38,620 bases of DNA from Phaeoceros laevis (Eukaryota; Anthocerotophyta; Anthocerotopsida; Notothyladales): positions 338,892 through 377,511 of the forward strand of contig JBNGIQ010009460.1 of the NCBI GenBank assembly GCA_049999765.1. The letters are read 5' to 3'. The position numbers were made by a program, and so were the translations under genes. Below, piece by piece: positions 31,406-38,620 of the stretch. The first letter of the stretch is position 1. Each line of letters begins with the position of its first letter. The notes below the pieces were generated by a model. The model had not been told where the DNA came from. It did no database searches and saw only the letters and a program-made list of their open reading frames with translations.

Positions 31406-32507
31406 TCATGAGACATCGCTTTCCAGGCGGACTTGGTACCATTGTACAGAGCCCAGCCCGCCACCAAGATCCAGCTCACACGCAGAGGCTGAGAGATACT
31501 CTACTGCATCCTCCAAAGCTTCATATCTAGCCAGATCAGGAGGCAGTTCCTTGCTTGGCCACTGCTCTAACCAATGCTTTAACCTAATCTGCAGCTCTTC
31601 TAAGTTCACAAAAACTTCCTCCTGCCCTGGTTCGATGAGTACATAAGAGCCTGAATCATCATAAAACATTCGCCGGGCTACGCCATTAGCAGATACCTGC
31701 GAGGCAAAATGAGCTTAGCGAAGCACTAAGGCATGGAAATTTGACTCCAAACTGAGTGAAAAAGGCCTTCAAATTAAGAGAAACGGGAATCACACGAGGA
31801 ATCACAAGGCTCATGAGCGAAATGCAAACGCACAAGTCAGGCTGTAACCTAGGCACCTAGGACTTGGCATGTTCCATCCTGATCGAACCACTGAATCTTA
31901 CAAAACTGCTTGCTTCTACTGAAGGCCACTATTTTCCTGCAAGGATCCGAAGGTGATCCAGGCAACACCATACCTGGCGGCAAGGCTGTTTTGAACGCAA
32001 TGTCACAGCAGGAAACGACCACGGCAGGTCCGTTACAATTCCTGGTGCCGATACGGTCCACAGCTGGTAATTGCGCAGAGGCGGCCGGCCTGAGACAGGT
32101 AATGGCGAAGAGTCAGAGATTGTTCATCCTCTTCAATTCTGCAGCTGCGTACTTCCGAGAGTCCAGATGTAGGTGTTCTGATTGACCTTAAGCAGGCAAG
32201 AACCTTGACAGAAAGAATTTTGAAGGCAAGCTCCCACCGCATACAGATACCTTACCTCCTGAGAGGCAGAGACTGCGGGGTGACGGCGGCTGTTGGAGGC
32301 CCAAAAGAGGAAGCACTGGCAAATGCGCCGCCGCCATCCCGCCGCAACTGCAGGATCAAAGGATTTAAAAGCCCTAGATGGCAGATTGTCGGGACTTGAA
32401 GAACACGGTAGGCATCGGTCTGGAAGCGACTCTCTGCTTGGCCTAACTGGTGCCACGTGTTTGAACGCAAAGCGGTCGACTCGGAAAGCAAGCATTTCGA
32501 GCAGCAT
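31406..32507 (-). CDS. CRR7: CRR7, chloroplast NDH complex assembly protein
   Basis: Two exons on the minus strand: 32507-32256 and 31696-31406, joining in frame to 180 residues. Exon 2 carries the whole CRR7 domain: YVLIEPGQEEVFV, LKHWLEQWPSKELPPDLARY, and the ending SACELDLGGGLGSVQWYQVR, then LE. Cyanobacteria have the same core. In Arabidopsis, CRR7 is a stromal factor needed to assemble the hydrophilic subcomplex of chloroplast NADH dehydrogenase-like complex (cyclic electron flow). Exon 1 is Arg/Ser/Pro-rich without acidic clusters after residue 12, a reasonable transit peptide, ending at AVSASQE. The 559-nt intron and exon 1 have a decayed second copy at 35149-35960. Exon 1 is inferred from splice phase and is less certain than exon 2. 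Confidence 0.85.
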
Positions 32508-32744
32508 TTTACAGTAGACGAAATGGCAGAGAAATGCTCCTATAGTGTGTTTCCCAGATCCCAGCGCCCAAGCATACGGTAGACTACAGTATACATGTCG
32601 AGTGTATATGTATGAAGTTTGTCGTCAACTCTCAACCTCTGGCGAAGAGTTCGCAGCTTCACGTTGTTACTGGGACCTCACGTTTGCAGATGGCTGCTTT
32701 GTTTTGCACATTCATTCGGAGATGCATCACTGACTTGCAATCTG

Positions 32745-35102
32745 TCAATGCCGATCCCCACAGGAACAAGACCCGTTCAAAAAATGGTGTACACGGTGTG
32801 CATCTCTAACTATAATTTCTCGGTTCTCAATTCTCGACATTATCTTGGTACTAATGTGGCAGTCATTGCACATACGGAGATTTTTATTAACTAACAGAGT
32901 TGTGCCATCTGGAGTGTTGAGGAGTCCATAAGCTAAGGCCAGTTTCTCTGCATGGCCACAAAGAGCACTCTCCTTCTCCTGCAGTGACACAGCTTTGAGC
33001 ACCAATTCCGTTTGTGGCACATGCCCTCCTTCCTCTTTGAACCTGAAATTCGTGTTCCTCACCTTGGTTGAGACATCAGACCTGTCCTCTCCAACTGTGA
33101 ACTCATGCACCCTGTTTCTGACTTCAATGCATGCCTTTCCGGGTTTCTTCTCAGCACCTGCAGACTTTCTCAGGCTCTCTATCATTTCTACATCCATCCA
33201 CCTGCCAGCTATTGCATACGTACTTGCCAAAAGGAGGTATGAACTTGCGTCCTCAGGCTCCAGCTTAACCAGATGGTCGAAACATCGTCTAGCACGTTCC
33301 ACTTCCCCATAATTCTTCGAGGCAGTTAGAAGGGATTTCCACCCTACAACCTCGTTCTGAAATGGGGTGCTGCATAGCATATTCTCGGCTGCATCAAGAT
33401 GACCAGATCGTCCAAGAAGATCAACTAAGCAATTAAAGTGATAGTCATTGGGTGCAATCTTATGGGCTTCCACCATTGAACTGAAGTACCACTGGCCCTC
33501 AAGCACCAGGCCTGCATGACTGCATGCAACAAGAAGACAGAGAAAAGTTGTCTCGTTGGGCTCCACGCCTTGATCCTGCATTTCTTCGAAACACTCAATT
33601 GCCATGTGACCATTGCTATGTTCAGCGTAGCCATTAAGGAGAGCATTCCATGTCACAACATCTCTTCTAGGCAAAGCGTCAAAAACTCTGCGGGCATGCT
33701 CCAAGCTCCCGCATTTTGCATACAGGTCCACAAGGGAGTTGCCTACAAAAATGTTGGTTTCAAGCCCTCTTCCCTGAATCTGTGCATGAAGCTTTTTGCC
33801 CTCATGTAAAGCGCCAACGCTAGCACATGCTTTCAGAAGGCAGACAAACGTAGGCTCAGCTAGGACGATGCCCTCATTTTGCATCCTTGAGTAAAGAGTG
33901 AGGGCATCTTGACCACGCCCATGCTGAACATATCCTGTCAACATGGCAGTCCATGTCACCACATCTTTTTCAGGCAGTCTGTCAAACACTCTGCGAGCAT
34001 CCTCTAGGCTGCCACACTTGGAATACATGTCCACCAGGCAATTGCCGACATAGATATTTGGCTCTCCCTCACTGCACAAAATGTCCTCGTGAACCTCCCT
34101 GCCAGAAGCCAAGTCTGCTGCAGCAGCACATGCATGGAGGACTGGCACAAATATATGGTTGTCTGGCTTCACACTGGAATTTCTCAGTTTGCCATAGAGC
34201 TCTATAGCTTGGGTCGGCTGCCCATGCTGAGAATACCCTGTAATGATAGCAGTCCATGTCAGCACATCTCGCATTGGCAACTCGTCGAAAATGCTGCGAG
34301 CATCCCCCAAACTCCCACATTTGGCATACATGTCCACCAGGCAGTTGCCAACAACCATGTTGAGGGGCACCCCAGTTCTCATGATATCAGAATGAACCTC
34401 CCTGCCAAACTCCAAATCCCCTGCGCTGGCACAAGCTTTGAGGACTGCCACAAATATATGGTGGTCTGGTTTCACGGCTGACTTCCGCATCTGCCGATAC
34501 AGTTGGATGGCCTCCTTGGCCTGTCCATGTCGAGCATGTGCAAAGATTATGGACGCCCACATGTAGCAGTCTGGTGCAGCCACCTTCGAAAAGACCTGCA
34601 TTGCTTCCTCCAACCTCCCACAAGAAGCGTACATTCCAATGATGTGGTTAGCCAAAAAAGAGCTTGATTCATACCCACTTTTAACAGCAAGGGCGTGAAC
34701 CAGCCTGCCCGTGACCAAATCCTTCCGTGCCGTGCACTTTTTGATGACACGATAGTATAAAGAGGAGTCAACATAAGCTCCTTGCTGCACAGAGATTTCC
34801 AGAGCTACGATAGCCTCACTCAGCTCCCCATGCATACAAACCTTTGCCAACGTTTCGATACCTCGATCTCTTCCAAGAGTTGCCTTAATGGAAGCATCAC
34901 CATCCTGTTGTCCTGTGCCACCACCATTCCCTCCAGAGCCCCGTCCACCACGGGCATTGTCGAGATCTGATGGTTGCCCCTGGTAACCATACAGCTGAGG
35001 ACCTCTCTGGATGAAGTACAATTCTGGAATGAAACGATTAGCAAGCGGAATCATATGCGGTCGAGGGTAGGCCGTTGACCTGGCCGGGGCAGATATCGGC
35101 AT
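32745..35102 (-). CDS. PLS-class PPR protein with DYW-type deaminase ending DRH
   Basis: This is an intronless gene of 785 residues from the ATG at 35102. After a short possible organelle-targeting start and a Gly-rich linker come PLS-type PPR repeats (NCLVDMYAKCGSLGDARSIF, DVLTWTAIITGYSQHG and so on), about residues 95-560. The E/E+ region and PG-like box follow (KKPGKACIEVRNRVHEF), then the deaminase domain. The zinc/catalytic signature is complete: HAE (717-719), CNDC (745-748) and a terminal CSC pair. The protein ends CGDRH where editing factors normally end GDYW. Such proteins bind one organelle RNA site through the PPR array and convert C to U. DRH-type ends are reported, as I recall, from plants with abundant U-to-C editing. 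Which organelle and RNA it acts on cannot be read from the sequence alone. Confidence 0.95.
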   Translation of the reverse strand: MPISAPARSTAYPRPHMIPLANRFIPELYFIQRGPQLYGYQGQPSDLDNARGGRGSGGNGGGTGQQDGDASIKATLGRDRGIETLAKVCMHGELSEAIVALEISVQQGAYVDSSLYYRVIKKCTARKDLVTGRLVHALAVKSGYESSSFLANHIIGMYASCGRLEEAMQVFSKVAAPDCYMWASIIFAHARHGQAKEAIQLYRQMRKSAVKPDHHIFVAVLKACASAGDLEFGREVHSDIMRTGVPLNMVVGNCLVDMYAKCGSLGDARSIFDELPMRDVLTWTAIITGYSQHGQPTQAIELYGKLRNSSVKPDNHIFVPVLHACAAAADLASGREVHEDILCSEGEPNIYVGNCLVDMYSKCGSLEDARRVFDRLPEKDVVTWTAMLTGYVQHGRGQDALTLYSRMQNEGIVLAEPTFVCLLKACASVGALHEGKKLHAQIQGRGLETNIFVGNSLVDLYAKCGSLEHARRVFDALPRRDVVTWNALLNGYAEHSNGHMAIECFEEMQDQGVEPNETTFLCLLVACSHAGLVLEGQWYFSSMVEAHKIAPNDYHFNCLVDLLGRSGHLDAAENMLCSTPFQNEVVGWKSLLTASKNYGEVERARRCFDHLVKLEPEDASSYLLLASTYAIAGRWMDVEMIESLRKSAGAEKKPGKACIEVRNRVHEFTVGEDRSDVSTKVRNTNFRFKEEGGHVPQTELVLKAVSLQEKESALCGHAEKLALAYGLLNTPDGTTLLVNKNLRMCNDCHISTKIMSRIENREIIVRDAHRVHHFLNGSCSCGDRH

Positions 35103-35148
35103 GGGCGGAGGTACCTGGCGCGCATACGCAAGCCAATGAGAAATCCCT

Positions 35149-35960
35149 CGAATTAAGAGAAACGCAAAGCAGACGAAGAATCACAAAGCTCATGAGCAAA
35201 ATAAAAACGCACAAGACAGGCTGTAATCTAGGGCAACTGGGATGTGGCATGTCGCAACTTGATCGAACCACTGGATCTTCCGAAACTTGCTTCTACCAAA
35301 GGCCACTGCCTACCTGCGAGAATCTGTGCCCAAGGTGATCCAAGCAACACTGTACCTGGCGGAAAGGCGGTCTTGAACGCAATGTGGCCGCAAGAACCGA
35401 CCAAGGCAGGTCCGTTACATGTGCTGGTAGCCGATGCAGTCCACAGCTGGTAATTGCGAAGAGGCGGCCGGGGTGAGCTCAACAAGTAATGGCAAAGAGT
35501 CAGGGATTGTACATCCTCAGAACGTTTCAATTCAGCAGCTGCGTAATTCCGAGAGCCAAGGTGTAGGTGTTCTGATTCACCTTAGGTAGGCAAAAGGCAA
35601 GCTACCACTGCATACAGAGACCTTACCTCCTGAACCTCCTGAGAGGCAGAAGCTGCGGGGTGACGGCGTCTGCTAGATGTCCAAAATCGGAACTATGCCG
35701 CCGTCATCCCGCCACAATTGCAGGATTGAAGAAAGTTGAAGGCCCTCTGTGGCAGATTGTCGGGAATCGAGGAACACGGAAGGCATGGTCTGTAAGCAAC
35801 TCTTGCTCGCCCCAACCAGGTTTTACGTGTTCGAACGTAAAGCAGTAGACTCGGAAAGCAAACATTTCGAGCAGCACTTTACAGTATTAGACGACGAAGA
35901 GGCTGATGTGGTGGTTCGCAGTTCCCAGCGCCCAAGCATACTGTACGTAGTATTGTAGCC
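35149..35960 (-). pseudogene. duplicate of CRR7 exon 1 and intron
   Basis: This stretch matches 31775-32575 (the CRR7 intron, exon 1 and upstream region) in the same order. Shared blocks include 'aattaagagaaacg', 'gcaggtccgttaca', 'gtccacagctggtaattgcg', 'gtgtaggtgttctgatt' and 'cccagcgcccaagcatac'. In the exon-1-like part the CRR7 frame has a stop codon (after AIVAG), and exon 2 is missing altogether. It is therefore a partial, dead copy. It lies directly 5' of the PPR gene start, so it may now serve as that gene's promoter or leader. Confidence 0.85.
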
Positions 35961-36094
35961 GGGAAGAGTTGATGTAGAAAATAGGATCGTACCTCTGGTC
36001 CTCAGAGGAAGGAAGGAAGAACTTCCCTTGCTGGCCGCAAGAACGTATCCCGAAGACTTGAGATGGAATGTAGCATCGTGCTTCATTCAAAGCA

Positions 36095-36260
36095 TCCTGT
36101 AGCCATACCAGCTGAGGACGTCTCTGAATGAAGTTCCTTCCTCTCTAAGTCTTGTTGGAGTGATCATTGATGCAATCAGTAAGCGGAAACATATGCGGTC
36201 GAAGGTAGGCCGTTGACTGGTCCTGGGCCGGATATCGGCGTGGATGGAGGTGCCGTCGCA
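36095..36260 (-). pseudogene. remnant of the PPR gene 5' end
   Basis: It matches 34978-35115, the first codons and leader of the PPR gene. Shared blocks include 'ccagctgaggac', 'gtctctgaatgaag', 'catatgcggtcga', 'ggtaggccgttgac' and 'gatatcggc'. Everything after the first about 40 codons is gone. Together with the CRR7 remnant it marks a former tandem copy of the CRR7-PPR pair. Confidence 0.75.
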
Positions 36261-36272
36261 GGTTCGCGGCAA

Positions 36273-36720
36273 CTTCGCGCAGGCCGTCAGTCTACTAGAC
36301 TAGTGACTAGTAAGTTCGCTTGCTGGAAGGGAGGATAACTGCACACTCCTCTGGGGCATGATGTCTAAGATTGTTCACCCTAACCTCCAGGCTAGTTGGA
36401 TGGCCAAGTGGTATGTTAGCCCTTCAGGGGTGCACCGAAGTTAGGTGCCGTGCACCGAAGTTAGGTGCCGTGCAGCATCCAGGATGCCCTCCGTTATTTC
36501 GCACGTAAGAACTATTCATTCATTCACTCTATCACGTCCAACAACCGCTCCCGCTCTGTGGTCTTTACCCAAAGCACGATAAATAGACCTCCTCGTATAC
36601 AAATTTCCTTCCTTAGTATCCCAACCAAACACCGTTCCTTCTTCCTTCCACTCGCAAGTCCATTGGTGTTGGAAAAGGAAAAGAGATGGCTCAGCCAGGT
36701 CAAATAGAGAGCGGTATCAG
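36273..36720. other. intergenic DNA 3' of the tRNA
   Basis: No gene is visible. A direct repeat of 'gtgcaccgaagttaggtgcc' is present at about 36430-36470. On the minus strand a T-rich run (ttttcctttt, about 36672-36681) could end Pol III transcription of the tRNA, though it is about 40 bases downstream. Confidence 0.5.
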
Positions 36721-36745
36721 TGCGGTGAGCGTGGATCGAACACGC

Positions 36746-36788
<43 letters not shown>

Positions 36789-36793
36789 CCCGC
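36721..36793 (-). tRNA. tRNA-Phe: tRNA-Phe (GAA)
   Basis: On the minus strand the 73 bases from 36793 to 36721 fold as a complete cloverleaf. The acceptor stem is GCGGGGA/TCACCGC with discriminator A. The D arm contains TAGCTCAGTTGG (box A). The anticodon arm is TCAGA-CTGAAGA-TCTGA with anticodon GAA at 36760-36758. The T arm contains GTTCGATCC (box B). No CCA is encoded and there is no intron, as expected of a nuclear tRNA-Phe. The sequence is like the common plant nuclear tRNA-Phe. Confidence 0.97.
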
Positions 36794-36886
36794 AACTTGC
36801 TTTCCATTTGAGATCATTAAAAATTAAAACAAAGCCTATGCTAAAAATGGAACACACTACCTTCATTTCTTGGGTGGCTGTTCTAA

Positions 36887-37212
36887 GGGCCCTTTCCATG
36901 TGGGGGCTTCGTAAACGTTTTTGCTAAATGGGTCGAAGCGAAACCCCCGGGGCTCAAGATCCCCTTTTCGTAAACCACCCCCCGCCAGCTCGCCAGCTCT
37001 AACAGGTTTTGGGGCCGAGCGGGCACACGCCGGTCTTCCCACCGGCGCGTGCCCGCTCGCCTTACTCACGGCCCGGCGGACGCGCTGAGCCCGTTGCCCC
37101 GGTACTCGGGGCCTTTTATAATGCGAGAAGGCCTTTTCCCATCCGTGACATCATGACATGGGAAGTCCAGCCTCCTCCGTAAAGTTTACGAAGCGGCACA
37201 TGGAAGGGGCCC
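36887..37212. mobile_element. Harbinger/Tourist-like MITE, 326 bp
   Basis: Both ends start GGGCCC and carry imperfect inverted repeats of about 28 bp. The left end is gggccctttccatgtg then ggggcttcgtaaac. The right end, read inward on the other strand, is gggccccttccatgtg then ccgcttcgtaaac. The 3-bp direct duplications are TAA at 36884-36886 and 37213-37215, the PIF/Harbinger target size. The centre holds a second hairpin at about 37015-37059 (gagcgggcacacgccggt / accggcgcgtgcccgctc). There is no coding capacity. Confidence 0.82.
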
Positions 37213-37585
37213 TAAGTAATCTATCCCTGCATATTCTCATCATCTTTTTTTTAATTATTTCGCTCGTCACTTGGAGCAAGCATTATGTTGTATGATTCTG
37301 TGAAAGCATAAAGCACGATCTTGTAAAAGCTCTCAATTTTTTATGAGCCCTTATTACTTAGAGGCAGCCCCAAGGTAAGGTTTCTGGGAAATTAAATTTG
37401 GGCCAAAGAAACGCGTAAGGAACGGACGTGCGTTCCGGAAACGTACCTGTGACGTTCCCAATAGGGTTTTTAAAAAATTTATTTTAAATTATTTACTTAT
37501 ATGCTTATAAACAAAAATTAGTTAGTAACACGAGGACTTCCCCCCGCTCTCGGCACCCCCTAGCCCTCATCTCGGGCCTCCCCAA

Positions 37586-37890
37586 TTCCCAGCAGGGCGG
37601 GCTCCTTCTGTTGCCCAATTTGAGCAAGGGTGGAGCTGGGAGGGAGGTGTCATTCCTACCGATTCCATCAGGCAGAGCGGGATCGGGATGACAGAGGGAT
37701 GGCGCCTCCCTCCCCCAATTCCAGCAGGGCGGCCTCCCTCCCTTGCCCAATTTCAGCAGGGGAGCTGGGAGGGAGGCGCCATTCCTGCCGATTCCACTAG
37801 GCAGAGCGGGATCGGAGGGATGGCGCCTCCCAACTCCAAGTCCTGGCCCCCAATTCCAAGACCTGGCCTCCCAATTCAAAGACCTGGCCC
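37586..37890. repeat. 129-bp minisatellite and 21-bp tandem repeat
   Basis: Two copies of a 129-130 bp unit start near 37586 and 37717. Each contains 'cagcagggcgg', 'ttgcccaattt', 'ggagctgggagggagg' and 'ggcagagcgggatcgg'. They are followed at about 37835-37890 by three copies of a roughly 21-bp unit on 'caattccaagacctggc'. Confidence 0.8.
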
Positions 37891-38282
37891 CCAGTTCCAG
37901 CAAGGGAGGGCAAGGAGGGGCAGGCCAGGCCTCGCGAGAGAGGCAAGGAGGCGCCCTGTTTCCTGCAGCGACATGGCAGGCATGGCAAGGCCGCACGCGT
38001 GGCCTCATGGAGAGGGTTGTGGCTGGCAGCAATAGCTGGCCAGGTTGGGAGGAGAGGCGGCCATAGCTAGCCAGGTTGGGAGGAGAGGCGACCGGGGCAG
38101 GGCAGGGTAGGGCGGGCCTCGCGAGCGGGCATGGCAGGGGCGCGCCCTCCTAAGCTTGGCAGCCATGGCCAAGGACGGAGGGAACTTGTTTTTCGGGAAC
38201 GTTTCCGAAAAATGAAAAACGCGTTCCCAACGGACGGGAACGCGACCGGACGGGAAGGGGTTCTCGTCCGACAGAAACCCTG

Positions 38283-38510
38283 AACAAGATTATTCATGAT
38301 ATTTTACGGAAAAGTTCTTTTAGTATATGTTATTAGCAAGCAACAAGATTATTCATGATATTTTAAGGAAAAGTTCTTGAAGGTTCTAAGGTTATAGATG
38401 CCTTGGTAAGTTTCTTTAAACTTTGTATATTATTATTCTTTAAATTTTGTAAAAAAATTGAATTTGAAGATTTTGGTAAGTTTCTTTAAACTTTGTGTGT
38501 TATTATTATT
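38283..38510. repeat. two pairs of direct repeats
   Basis: The first pair is 'aacaagattattcatgatat' plus 'tttacggaaaagttctt', at about 38283 and 38342. The second pair is 'ttggtaagtttctttaaact' plus 'ttgt', at about 38403 and 38473. The copies differ by one or two bases. Confidence 0.8.
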
Positions 38511-38620
38511 ATGTTGTTGTTAGTTATATTAGCTTAGTATTTGTGCCTAACTGAAGAACAAGGAACAACAAGGAAGGACAAGGAAGAAGAAGGAAGAACA
38601 ACGAAGAAGAAGGAAGAATT

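Larger units (their letters stand above)
37213..38620. other. repeat-rich terminal region without a gene
   Basis: Bases 37216-37500 are AT-rich, 37520-38270 GC-rich and 38290-38620 AT-rich again. Several direct repeats are present (listed separately). Long frames on both strands in the GC-rich part are repeat-encoded Pro/Gly/Arg sequence, not genes. The last about 70 bases are a purine-rich (GAA/GGAA/ACAA) simple repeat. Confidence 0.6.

Noticed and set aside
37505-38297. Long Pro/Gly/Arg-rich frames on both strands
   Set aside because: Produced by GC-rich minisatellite repeats; no domain and no codon-usage resemblance to neighbouring genes.
1-38620. CRISPR arrays, bacterial operons or phage genes
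   Set aside because: No evenly spaced palindromic repeats with unique spacers, and the gene structures are eukaryotic with spliceosomal introns.

Overview
The window is nuclear DNA of a land plant. It carries spliced genes with short GT-AG introns (mostly about 75-330 nt, one near 560), an EXORDIUM-type receptor, CRR7, a PPR-DYW editing factor, an RIN4/NOI protein, plant transposable elements and a tRNA-Phe(GAA). The PPR protein ends in DRH instead of DYW. As I recall, that variant is reported from lineages with reverse U-to-C organelle editing (hornworts, many lycophytes, ferns). Ten protein genes and a tRNA in 38.6 kb suggests a compact genome, so a hornwort or other seed-free plant is my inference, not an observation. 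Two runs of exactly 100 N are scaffold gaps. The second is followed directly by a Nextera transposon-end adapter, so part of the sequence beside it is a library artefact.

Left part (1-15.9 kb): about 4 kb of AT-rich and then GC-rich DNA with short tandem repeats and no convincing gene. Next is an 11-exon TCP11-like gene (+, 4183-9008), followed by a convergent three-exon gene for an unidentified chloroplast membrane protein (-, 9669-10651). That gene shares a 445-bp divergent promoter region with a small NOI/RIN4 gene (+, 11097-11338). After a gene-poor stretch come a ten-exon enoyl-CoA isomerase gene (+, 13504-15194) and an intronless bacterial-looking VOC/glyoxalase-fold gene (-, 15181-15684). 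Their coding ends overlap by about 14 bp.

Middle part (15.9-23.7 kb): a transposon graveyard. A pogo/Tc1-like element with 22-bp terminal inverted repeats and TA duplications (17062-20631) contains a nested, decayed Helitron (17796-20547). To the right lie a 59-60 bp tandem repeat, a LINE reverse-transcriptase scrap and a decayed Ty1/copia pol fragment.

Right part (23.7-38.6 kb): a four-exon gene with a duplicated GRxDL/GG module (+, 23769-25066), then five genes in a row on the minus strand. These are an EXORDIUM + two CUB-like domains + membrane span + kinase-like receptor, a zeta-class glutathione transferase, a mitochondrial phosphate carrier, CRR7 (assembly of the chloroplast NDH complex) and the PPR-DYW protein. 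The CRR7-PPR pair was tandemly duplicated, and the second copy survives only as remnants (35149-36260). A tRNA-Phe gene, a 326-bp Harbinger-type MITE and GC-rich minisatellites finish the window.

The most novel item is the receptor at 25134-28902. Its apparent EXORDIUM-CUB-CUB-TM-pseudokinase architecture is one I do not know from described plant receptors. It has HRN instead of HRD, SGF instead of DFG, and one 34-nt candidate intron that must be spliced out or treated as a frameshift.
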